DNA from: Pseudomonadota bacterium
GTDB taxonomy: Bacteria; Pseudomonadota; Gammaproteobacteria; Pseudomonadales; Cellvibrionaceae
Reading direction: 5' to 3'
DNA: 12,520 nt
NCBI GenBank assembly: GCA_023416875.1
Contig: JAEZGT010000070.1
Location: 1-12,520 of the forward strand
Positions within the stretch are counted from its first letter, which is position 1. Every line of letters starts with the position of its first letter. The notes under the pieces are model-generated. The model searched no databases and was not told the DNA's origin. It saw nothing but the letters and a program-made list of their open reading frames with translations. The position numbers and the translations under genes are program-made. Below are positions 1-5,402 of the stretch, piece by piece.

Positions 1-663
1 CGTATTTTTACCCGGATCGGGTCGTCTGACGATTTGGCCGGCGGGCGTTCCACTTTTATGGTGGAGATGACCGAAACCGCGAATATCCTCCACAATGCGA
101 CCGCCTCCAGCTTGGTGTTGATGGACGAGATCGGCCGCGGTACCAGCACCTATGACGGCCTTTCCCTCGCCTGGGCGTGCGCTGAGCATCTGGCGCGACA
201 GGTGAACGCATTTACTTTATTTGCCACCCATTACTTCGAGATCACAACCCTGCCGAATATGATTCCCGAAATGGCGAATGTGCATCTCGATGCTACAGAA
301 CACCACGACAATATTGTGTTTCTTCACAACATCCGCCAAGGCCCGGCCAGCAAGAGCTACGGCCTGCAAGTGGCCAAACTCGCCGGAATACCGCAAGCCG
401 TCTTGGAATCCGCTCGGCTACAGCTCAATCAACTGGAACAGGGAGGGCAAAAACTCAGCGTGGAGGTAGTCTCCGCTGCTCCCGCGGTGGAGAGCCGGCG
501 CAATATCCGCTCGGGCAAAGCTGATGTATTGCAGGCAGATCTGTTTGCGCCCACTGGGCCGAGCCCCCTGGAAAAACGCATCAAAGATCTCAATCTGGAC
601 GGCCTCACGCCGCTCGCCGCATTGCAAACACTTTATGAGCTGAAAGACCTGCTGAAGCGATAA
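1..663 (+). CDS. mutS: DNA mismatch repair ATPase MutS, C-terminal part (cut by window edge)
   Basis: MutS recognises mismatches and small loops in newly replicated DNA and, with MutL, starts strand-directed repair in the cytoplasm. The frame is open from base 1, so only the last 220 residues (of about 850-870 in the family) are visible. They hold the end of the ABC-type ATPase domain: the GRSTFMVEMTETANIL segment, Walker B LVLMDEIGRGTST, and the switch histidine in ATHYFE. Then comes the helix-turn-helix dimer contact region (ASKSYGLQVAKLAG). Near the end a QADLF pentapeptide at 532-546 fits the beta-clamp-binding consensus. The tail GLTPLAALQTLYELKDLL resembles the small C-terminal oligomerisation domain of MutS. 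No terminator is visible before fdxA, which follows after 90 bp on the same strand. Identity is near certain; the N-terminal mismatch-binding domains lie outside the window. Confidence 0.98.
   Translation, partial: RIFTRIGSSDDLAGGRSTFMVEMTETANILHNATASSLVLMDEIGRGTSTYDGLSLAWACAEHLARQVNAFTLFATHYFEITTLPNMIPEMANVHLDATEHHDNIVFLHNIRQGPASKSYGLQVAKLAGIPQAVLESARLQLNQLEQGGQKLSVEVVSAAPAVESRRNIRSGKADVLQADLFAPTGPSPLEKRIKDLNLDGLTPLAALQTLYELKDLLKR
532..546 (+). other. Beta-clamp-binding pentapeptide (QADLF) in MutS
   Basis: Gln-Ala-Asp-Leu-Phe matches the QL[SD]LF/QxxLF motif by which MutS and DNA polymerases dock on the sliding clamp DnaN. It lies in the flexible linker between the ATPase domain and the C-terminal oligomerisation helices, the usual position in gammaproteobacterial MutS. 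Motif match seen directly; function inferred. Confidence 0.65.
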
Positions 664-703
664 GCCTATGCGGCATTCCCAGGGTTTAAATTCCGCTAAC
701 TCC

Positions 704-712
704 TGTTAAAAT
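704..712 (+). promoter_or_regulatory. Possible extended -10 promoter for fdxA
   Basis: TG-T-TAAAAT forms an extended -10 element (TGnTATAAT-like, 5 of 6 in the hexamer) about 42 bp before the fdxA start. No good -35 is present at 17 bp spacing (GTTTAA). Read-through from mutS is equally possible. Confidence 0.3.
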
Positions 713-753
713 GCCGCGCCTATAGCTTAGCCAACCCAAGAGGTGCGATTCAC

Positions 754-1077
754 ATGACATTCGTAGTGGGCGATAACTGCATCAACTGCAAACACACTGA
801 CTGTGTCGAAGTCTGCCCGGTAGACTGTTTTTACGAAGGTCCGAATTTCCTGGTAATCCATCCGGACGAGTGTATCGATTGCGCCCTCTGCGAACCCGAG
901 TGTCCTGTCGACGCTATTTTTTCTGAGGACGAGCTGCCGGAAGGTCAGGAAGTATATTTGGAGCTGAACGCCGAACTGGCCGCCATTTGGCCTAACATCA
1001 CCGAGAAAAAAGATGCCATGCCCGACGCCGAACAATGGGATGGTGTACCAGACAAACTGAAACATCTGCAGCGATAA
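754..1077 (+). CDS. fdxA: 7Fe ferredoxin FdxA (3Fe-4S/4Fe-4S)
   Basis: Small, acidic, cytoplasmic electron carrier of 107 residues, the usual size for the Azotobacter ferredoxin I / FdxA family. Nine cysteines sit at 9, 12, 17, 21, 25, 40, 43, 46 and 50, the family pattern shifted by one residue. By analogy Cys9, 17 and 50 would bind the 3Fe-4S cluster and Cys21, 40, 43 and 46 the 4Fe-4S cluster; Cys12 and Cys25 would be free. The long C-terminal tail is typical of this class. AAGAGGT at 738-744 is a good ribosome-binding site 9 bp before the ATG. It lies 90 bp after mutS on the same strand and converges with rpoS, as in Pseudomonas. Its redox partner in this organism cannot be told from the sequence. 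Confidence 0.97.
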   Translation: MTFVVGDNCINCKHTDCVEVCPVDCFYEGPNFLVIHPDECIDCALCEPECPVDAIFSEDELPEGQEVYLELNAELAAIWPNITEKKDAMPDAEQWDGVPDKLKHLQR

Positions 1078-1084
1078 ATACATA

Positions 1085-1112
1085 CACCCCGCGCCAACTG
1101 TGGCGCGGGGTG
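1085..1112. terminator. 12-bp perfect hairpin between converging fdxA and rpoS
   Basis: CACCCCGCGCCA at 1085-1096 pairs perfectly with 1101-1112 around the tetraloop ACTG. It starts 8 bp after the fdxA stop and 86 bp beyond the rpoS stop, so it can serve both converging transcripts. The flank is only loosely T-rich on either strand (ACATTTGAAT on plus, TATGTATTTAT on minus), so it may act as a bidirectional terminator or as a stable 3' end barrier. Confidence 0.75.
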
Positions 1113-1167
1113 ACATTTGAATAAGGTATTAGACAGGGAAGAAGGGAAAGGAAGCAGAATTAAAACA

Positions 1168-1179
1168 GCCATCCCTGGC
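1168..1179 (-). promoter_or_regulatory. CsrA/RsmA-type GGA hairpin in the rpoS 3' region
   Basis: On the minus strand GCCA-GGGA-TGGC folds into a 4-bp stem with GGGA in the loop, and the flanks make CAGGGATG, which fits the CANGGANG consensus for CsrA/RsmA. It lies about 20 nt past the rpoS stop. TGTTTTAATT follows, so it could instead be a weak terminator. Pattern seen; function inferred. Confidence 0.35.
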
Positions 1180-1197
1180 AGGCAGCGAAAATACTTA

Positions 1198-2199
1198 TCA
1201 AGCAGTTCCAAACAGCGCTTCAGCATTTAAACCTTGTTTTTCCAATATATCCCGCAGACGACGCAACGCTTCCACTTGGATTTGACGCACCCGCTCACGA
1301 GTTAAACCAATTTCACGACCCACTTCTTCCAGAGTGCTGGATTCGTGCCCGCGCAAGCCAAAACGGCGCGCAACCACCTCACGTTGTTTTTCGCTCAACT
1401 CATCGAGCCAGCCGTCCAAGCTCGCGCTCAGGTCGCTGTCTTGCAGCAGCTCGACTGGATCGGAAACCTGTTGATCTGCAACCGTATCCACCAAGGTTTT
1501 GTCGGATGCAGGCCCCACTGGAGTGTCCATTGAGGTGACGCGCTCATTGAGACTCAACATTTTCTCGACATCTTCAACGGGCTTTTCCAGCAAACGGGCA
1601 ATTTCGTCTGGAGAGGGTTCATGATCCAATTTTTGTGACAATTCGCGGGCAGCGCGCAAGTACACATTTAATTCTTTTACGACGTGAATCGGCAGGCGAA
1701 TGGTGCGGGTCTGGTTCATGATCGCGCGCTCAATGGTCTGACGGATCCACCAAGTGGCGTATGTGGAAAAACGGAAGCCGCGCTCGGGATCGAATTTTTC
1801 CACTGCGCGAATCAAACCAAGATTGCCTTCTTCAATCAGATCCAGAAGCGCCAAACCACGATTTACATACCGACGGGAAATTTTCACGACGAGGCGCAGG
1901 TTACTTTCGATCATACGCTTGCGCGCAGCTTCATCACCACGTAATGCTTTGCGCGCGAAAAATACTTCTTCGTCGGCACTGAGCAGCGGGGAAAAACCAA
2001 TTTCGTTTAAATAAAGCTGAGTGGCATCGAGATTTTTTTGATAGAGATCTTCTTCGATGAGATGACTGCGTTCGCGGGTAATTTGCTCGAATTCATCCTC
2101 CGCTGCCACGTCCATATCTTCGTCCATGTCGAAGTCGGCCATAAAAATAGCGTCATCGTCGGCTTTAAAAGAATCTAAATCGAAATGTTGAGCTGCCAT
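1198..2199 (-). CDS. rpoS: RNA polymerase sigma factor RpoS (sigma-38)
   Basis: Master sigma factor of stationary phase and general stress; it binds core RNA polymerase and directs it to stress promoters. At 333 residues it is the normal length. Domains in order: an acidic N-terminus (about 1-45); region 1.2 (TQLYLNEIGFSPLLSADEE, about 60-78); region 2 with the core-binding and -10-melting stretch (DLIEEGNLGLIRAVEKF, FRFSTYATWWIRQTIERAI, about 120-160); region 3 after TIRLPIHVVKELN, in which Lys175 matches E. coli Lys173, the residue read by the RssB proteolysis adaptor; and region 4 with the helix-turn-helix LEEVGREIGLTRERVRQIQ (290-308). The ending LNAEALF is typical of RpoS rather than RpoD. 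GAGG, 8 nt before the ATG, is the ribosome-binding site. It lies downstream of nlpD, with a 271-bp gap able to hold a promoter and a structured leader. Confidence 0.98.
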   Translation of the reverse strand: MAAQHFDLDSFKADDDAIFMADFDMDEDMDVAAEDEFEQITRERSHLIEEDLYQKNLDATQLYLNEIGFSPLLSADEEVFFARKALRGDEAARKRMIESNLRLVVKISRRYVNRGLALLDLIEEGNLGLIRAVEKFDPERGFRFSTYATWWIRQTIERAIMNQTRTIRLPIHVVKELNVYLRAARELSQKLDHEPSPDEIARLLEKPVEDVEKMLSLNERVTSMDTPVGPASDKTLVDTVADQQVSDPVELLQDSDLSASLDGWLDELSEKQREVVARRFGLRGHESSTLEEVGREIGLTRERVRQIQVEALRRLRDILEKQGLNAEALFGTA

Positions 2200-2470
2200 T
2201 GCATAATCCTCGGACCAATAGGTTATTTTTCTAAGCTCAAATACGCACCTGATTGGCGTAACAACAAGAACTTGCTTTTTGTAAGATGAACTCTAAGCTG
2301 ATATCGGCAATTTCCGTCTGGACTGCCTTTCGGTTCGGCAACAAAAATCCCTCACCGACTCTCAACTCTCGTTACAAAGGCGCAGGCATAGCTTTTGGCT
2401 TTCGCCCCACCCCGCCGCGCCAAGTTAAGTGGCTTATCGGCAGGTACTCAACTAAGTTGAGGGGAGATTA
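2200..2470 (-). promoter_or_regulatory. 271-bp leader/promoter region between nlpD and rpoS
   Basis: No gene is supported here on either strand. By analogy with E. coli and Pseudomonas, rpoS transcription begins in or just after nlpD, and the mRNA carries a long leader that controls translation. I could not pick a convincing -35/-10 pair. It includes the rpoS ribosome-binding site (minus GAGG at 2209-2212) and a 15-bp palindrome at 2447-2461. Confidence 0.5.
2447..2461. repeat. 15-bp perfect palindrome just after nlpD
   Basis: CTCAACT-A-AGTTGAG is a perfect inverted repeat with a single central base, 10 bp beyond the nlpD stop. No U-tract follows on the minus strand, so it looks more like a protein-binding site than an intrinsic terminator. 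As RNA it could fold only as a 5-bp stem with a 5-nt loop. Confidence 0.5.
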
Positions 2471-3265
2471 TTATTGGAGGCGTGGCAGATAACCCATAGG
2501 ATCAACTGGTGTGCCGTCGAGGCGGATTTCGAAGTGCAGCTTTGGTGTATTGGTTCCAGAGAAACCCACTTCCGCTATCTTCTGTCCCGCTTTGACTTTA
2601 TCCCCCTCAGTCACCACCAACACCCGATTGTGCGCATAGGCACTCAGGAACTGCTCGTTGTGTTTGACGATGACCAATTTTCCGTATCCCCGCAGCCCTG
2701 ACCCTGAGTAAACAACTTCCCCATCAGCAGCTGCCAGCACAGGCTCACCCAATTTCCCGCGAATATCAATACCCTTGTTTAGTCCTCCATTGGACTGGAA
2801 CGTTTCTAATACTTCCCCCTTAATTGGCCAATTCCACACCAATGAACTAGCAGCTCTAGCGACCGGCTGCGGGACTGGCTTCAAAATCGATTGATTTTTA
2901 GGAGCAGGAGATGCCTTAACCGGCGCTCTAGCGACAGGTTTAGGTCGAGGGCGAGGCGGTGTTGTGGGGGGTTTGGCTACGGGTTTATCGAGGCTGACAT
3001 CCAAATTAAGAATTTGGCCAGGTGCAATATGGTATGAGCTACCCAGATTATTGATTCTAGAAAGCTTTTTGTAATCTAGATCATAACGGAGCGCGATGGA
3101 ATAAAGGGTCTCACCTGGGGAAACATGATGGGTTTTGATGCGGTGAGAGGGTATTGGGCTAGCATCCACTACTGGCGCTCTAGGGGGGGAAGTCGAACAG
3201 GCTGAGACAAGAGCAATAGCGATCAAAATTCCAATCACCCTAAATCTCTTTTCGCTTCTTTTCAC
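2471..3265 (-). CDS. nlpD: NlpD-type lipoprotein, LysM plus degenerate LytM/M23 domain
   Basis: Outer-membrane-anchored division factor that in E. coli activates the amidase AmiC to split septal peptidoglycan. The 264 residues show a lipoprotein signal peptide with lipobox VSAC and lipidated Cys23, a LysM peptidoglycan-binding domain at about 45-89 (HHVSPGETLYSIALRYDLDY), a Pro/Lys/Arg-rich linker (94-140), and a LytM/M23 fold at about 150-260. The normal first metal histidine is Asn163 in NKGIDI, while Asp167, His212 and His244 remain. This is the same degeneration known in E. coli NlpD, so it is probably an activator and not a peptidase. The start is GTG with GGAG about 9 nt upstream. It lies directly upstream of rpoS, and a promoter candidate sits in the AT-rich gap before it. 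Confidence 0.95.
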   Translation of the reverse strand: MKRSEKRFRVIGILIAIALVSACSTSPPRAPVVDASPIPSHRIKTHHVSPGETLYSIALRYDLDYKKLSRINNLGSSYHIAPGQILNLDVSLDKPVAKPPTTPPRPRPKPVARAPVKASPAPKNQSILKPVPQPVARAASSLVWNWPIKGEVLETFQSNGGLNKGIDIRGKLGEPVLAAADGEVVYSGSGLRGYGKLVIVKHNEQFLSAYAHNRVLVVTEGDKVKAGQKIAEVGFSGTNTPKLHFEIRLDGTPVDPMGYLPRLQ

Positions 3266-3315
3266 ACTTATTTTCTCCGTTGAAGCTGCAAGAGGCAGAA
3301 TTTTTAGAAAACTTA

Positions 3316-3344
3316 TTTATAGCGTTATGAGAATAATTAATTAA
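3316..3344 (-). promoter_or_regulatory. Candidate sigma-70 promoter for nlpD
   Basis: On the minus strand TTAATT (3344-3339) and TATAAA (3321-3316, 5 of 6 to TATAAT) are separated by 17 bp. Transcription would start near 3309, about 44 nt before the nlpD GTG. The -35 is weak (3 of 6), and in such AT-rich sequence chance matches are common. Confidence 0.35.
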
Positions 3345-3360
3345 AATTTATTAGAAATTA

Positions 3361-3396
3361 ATCTAAGCAGCTCATCTAAAAAAATGGCTTATCTAA
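3361..3396. repeat. Three short direct repeats ATCTAA
   Basis: ATCTAA occurs at 3361-3366, 3374-3379 and 3391-3396; the last two extend to ATCTAAAA. The offsets are 13 and 17 bp. They may be iterated binding sites upstream of nlpD or chance in AT-rich DNA. Confidence 0.3.
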
Positions 3397-3460
3397 AAGG
3401 ATTTCCGACTTTTTATTAAACTAATGTCACAATAACGCACCAAAAGATGTTACTTAGTAA

Positions 3461-3474
3461 TTAATCTCGATCAA
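3461..3474. promoter_or_regulatory. Fnr/Anr-like box upstream of nlpD
   Basis: TTAAT-CTCG-ATCAA matches the Fnr/Anr consensus TTGAT-N4-ATCAA at 9 of 10 defined positions. On the minus strand it reads TTGAT-CGAG-ATTAA. Placed at -41.5 it would put a start near 3426, where only a weak -10 (GTTATT, 3436-3431) is present. Match seen; regulation inferred. Confidence 0.35.
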
Positions 3475-3519
3475 AAAAGTTAATACATAAGAATTAGTTT
3501 TTGTCATGCTAAAAACACT

Positions 3520-4203
3520 TTAATTTGTCCCTGGCAGTAAAGGTACGAAACGGACCGGCTCGATAGTTCGCTGGCGGAATTGCGCGCTCTCCCCCTCTCG
3601 TTTTGCCACCGTGAGATTTTGGGCCTGCTCTGACCCTACTGGGATAACCAGCACGCCGTCGGGGGCCAACTGAGCTAATAAATCTTGGGGAATAGTCATG
3701 GGAGCCGCGGTGGACAAAATGCCATCGTAAGGACCATATTCGGCCCAACCAAAACCGCCATCGGCGTATTTATAGGAAATATTGTAAAGGCGCAGGCGGG
3801 CCAGCCGCTCCCGCGCTTTATTTTGCAGTGGGCGGATACGCTCCACGGTCCAGACTTTTTCCACCAGTTGCGCAAGAATCGACGTCTGGTAACCAGAACC
3901 AGTACCAATCTCCAGTACTCGGCGCGGGCATGGGTGATTATCGAGAAGCAACTCCGTCATCCGCGCGACAATATAGGGCTGCGAAAGGGTTTGCCCATGG
4001 CCGATCGGCAGCGCGGTATCTTCATAGGCGCGGTGCGCCAGAGCTTCGTCCAGAAACCAATGCCGTGGGGTATTGGCAATTACCTGAAGGACTTTCTGGT
4101 TGCGAATCCCCTGCTCTTCCAGGCGTTGAATCATCCGGTCCCGCGTCCGTTTTGATGTCATGCCGATGCCATCAAAATGCAGTTCACTCAAAGCTTTTTC
4201 CAC
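3520..4203 (-). CDS. pcm: Protein-L-isoaspartate O-methyltransferase
   Basis: Cytoplasmic repair enzyme that uses S-adenosylmethionine to methylate isoaspartyl residues in aged proteins, letting them revert to aspartate. The SAM-binding motif I is VLEIGTGSGYQT (residues 96-107). The PIMT signature SQPYIVARMTELL carries the family serine (Ser74), and the end PVRFVPLLPG is typical. With the GTG start at 4203 the protein is 227 residues. An internal ATG at 4161 (MTSKRTRDR...) would give 213, close to E. coli's 208, and may be the true start; neither has a clear ribosome-binding site. The pcm frame is open up to 4269, overlapping the end of truD. In most relatives surE precedes pcm and overlaps it; here truD ends only 58 bp upstream and surE is absent. 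Confidence 0.95.
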   Translation of the reverse strand: MEKALSELHFDGIGMTSKRTRDRMIQRLEEQGIRNQKVLQVIANTPRHWFLDEALAHRAYEDTALPIGHGQTLSQPYIVARMTELLLDNHPCPRRVLEIGTGSGYQTSILAQLVEKVWTVERIRPLQNKARERLARLRLYNISYKYADGGFGWAEYGPYDGILSTAAPMTIPQDLLAQLAPDGVLVIPVGSEQAQNLTVAKREGESAQFRQRTIEPVRFVPLLPGTN

Positions 4204-4261
4204 CCGTTGACAACAAATCGCCGCAATATAGCACAGCAGTTCACGGATGCCGCAGCTGTGC

Positions 4262-5224
4262 TCAGGGAATTACATTGCGCAGCGAAAAAATCTCCCGCAA
4301 CACCGCCGTGGCAAATTCACCAGGTGCCAAGCTGAATTCCAACCGCAATACGCCAGTCGTGACTTCCCACTGCAGCGCCTGCGGCGCGAGCACCAATTTA
4401 CGCCGCTCCTGTTGCAGACCGCAGTGCTCCAATCCGGCCTGCCACTGCTGGCGCTCCGCCAAGGCGAGCTCTTCCAGAGCCAGCGTTTCCAGTGTTGCCT
4501 GATTGCGCCCGCGCCCCCACAAAGGTCCTGTCGCAAAATCAGCGGCTACATCTCCGGCAAGAGCAATGGACCAATTGCTCTGACGTACGCGCTCTGCCAA
4601 TACCAAGTTAAATAAATAGGAGCGCGCCGCTGACATGACCATGCCTTTGTCTCTCATTTTGTTGAGAGGCGCGCCCTGCTCCAACCAGCGTGCGGCGCTG
4701 ACCAAGTTGTTGCCGTCGCGACCGAAACGCTGTTCGCCGAAATAATTGGGCACACCGGCGGAAGTAATCAATTCAAGGCGGGTCCGTAGAATATCCGTAT
4801 CGACATCTCCAACATCGCGCAGAGTAATAATGAAGCGATTGCCAGCGTGTTGGCCTCGGCGCAATTTACGCTTACCCTCTGTCGCCGCCAGCAGTTTGAT
4901 CTCATCATCTTCGATTACTGACCAATCCGCGACTCCGCTTTTAGGCAGATATACGCTGAACCATTGGCTGGCTATCGCGTAGCGATCCTTCAGTCCGCAA
5001 AATCCCACATCCTGCGCTTTCACGCCGGCAATTCGGGCAATTTTCTGCGCGACCCAGTCGGTATTTACGCCGCGTTTTTCCAGGTGCAAATAGTGATGCT
5101 CGCCCTCTCCTTCCGGTTCAGTACCCAGATCTTCAATAACAATAAAATCCGCCAGTTCCGCGCGAAAAAGCGCGGTGCTAAGAGGGCCGCCATGGGCGTA
5201 GGGCATATCGAGGGTGTAGGTCAT
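4262..5224 (-). CDS. truD: tRNA pseudouridine(13) synthase TruD
   Basis: Converts uridine-13 of tRNA(Glu) to pseudouridine in the cytoplasm. I take ATG 5224 as the start: GGAG sits 5 nt upstream, and the catalytic Asp in GLKDRYA then falls at residue 80, the number it has in E. coli. Upstream in-frame extension to 5293 would run through a terminator hairpin. Other signatures are RAELADFIVIED near the N-terminus, GQHAGNRF (124-131), NYFGEQRFGRDGNN (160-173) and the C-terminal PGEFATAVLREIF. The protein is 320 residues against about 349 in E. coli. The shortfall appears concentrated between GDV (224-226) and GPLWG (233-237), where homologues have roughly 30 more residues. The frame is intact across this point, so it looks like a real in-frame contraction. 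Confidence 0.95.
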   Translation of the reverse strand: MTYTLDMPYAHGGPLSTALFRAELADFIVIEDLGTEPEGEGEHHYLHLEKRGVNTDWVAQKIARIAGVKAQDVGFCGLKDRYAIASQWFSVYLPKSGVADWSVIEDDEIKLLAATEGKRKLRRGQHAGNRFIITLRDVGDVDTDILRTRLELITSAGVPNYFGEQRFGRDGNNLVSAARWLEQGAPLNKMRDKGMVMSAARSYLFNLVLAERVRQSNWSIALAGDVAADFATGPLWGRGRNQATLETLALEELALAERQQWQAGLEHCGLQQERRKLVLAPQALQWEVTTGVLRLEFSLAPGEFATAVLREIFSLRNVIP

Positions 5225-5233
5225 GGGAACTCC

Positions 5234-5263
5234 AAAAACAAAAACCCCAGGTGGTGCCTGGGG
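5234..5263 (-). terminator. Intrinsic terminator directly upstream of truD
   Basis: Read on the minus strand, CCCCAGG (5263-5257) and CCTGGGG (5251-5245) form a perfect 7-bp GC-rich stem around a 5-nt loop, followed by TTTTTGTTTTT (5244-5234) and then at once by the GGAG ribosome-binding site of truD. The form is that of a classic Rho-independent terminator. It could stop antisense read-through coming from ispF across the plus-strand phosphoribosyltransferase gene, or attenuate truD itself. Confidence 0.8.
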
Positions 5264-5273
5264 ATGGATGGGA

Positions 5274-5282
5274 ATCTTACCA
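5274..5282 (-). promoter_or_regulatory. Possible extended -10 for truD
   Basis: TG-G-TAAGAT on the minus strand is an extended -10 (4 of 6 plus TG). The start would lie near 5267, placing the terminator-like hairpin at the extreme 5' end of the mRNA. The -35 is poor. Confidence 0.22.
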
Positions 5283-5351
5283 GAACTCAGCACACCCGTT
5301 CATGGGGCCAAGCACGCACCAGAAATAACAGAATGTCGCCTTCGCGTGGCT

Positions 5352-5357
5352 TATACT
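5352..5357 (+). promoter_or_regulatory. Candidate -10 for the phosphoribosyltransferase gene
   Basis: TATACT (5 of 6 to TATAAT), in the context GGCTTATACTTT, lies 45 bp before the ATG at 5403 and gives a leader of about 40 nt. No good -35 is seen, which would be compatible with RpoS-type recognition but does not prove it. Confidence 0.35.
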
Positions 5358-5402
5358 TTGCCGTCTCCCCGACTATTCCCACTCATTATTCAAGGCATTT
5401 GC

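Larger units (their letters stand above)
3266..3519. other. AT-rich intergenic island between pcm and nlpD
   Basis: This 254-bp stretch is far richer in A/T than the flanking genes, and I see no coding frame in it. It contains a Fnr/Anr-like box (3461-3474), three ATCTAA repeats (3361-3396) and a -35/-10 candidate for nlpD (3316-3344). It probably contains the promoter region for nlpD and, by read-through, rpoS. Low GC could also reflect a nucleoid-protein binding site or the scar of a rearrangement. Confidence 0.5.

Noticed and set aside
2411..2430. Sigma-54 (-24/-12) promoter for rpoS in the minus-strand TTGGCGCGGC stretch
   Set aside because: The TGGC half is present, but there is no TTGC at the correct spacing.
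2286..2492. 68-codon plus-strand frame in the nlpD-rpoS gap
   Set aside because: No ribosome-binding site or similarity is apparent, it overlaps nlpD in antisense, and the region has the look of a regulatory leader.
3466..3480. IHF site around ATCAAAAAAGTTA
   Set aside because: The first base of the consensus is wrong and the TTR part is off by one position.
3497..3516. GTTTTT-N8-AAAAAC inverted repeat after pcm, as a terminator
   Set aside because: The stem is all A-U but one pair and lies in very AT-rich DNA; too weak to support a terminator call.
3828..4502. 224-codon plus-strand frame opposite pcm and truD
   Set aside because: It spans two well-supported genes in antisense and has no ribosome-binding site or domain.
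5225..5293. N-terminal extension of TruD to 5293
   Set aside because: It would translate through the terminator hairpin. ATG 5224 has a GGAG at 5 nt and places the catalytic aspartate at residue 80, as in E. coli.
5223..5402. N-terminal extension of the phosphoribosyltransferase to 5223
   Set aside because: The extension crosses the divergent promoter region and overlaps the truD start; the family fold begins at the ATG at 5403, which has AAGG upstream.
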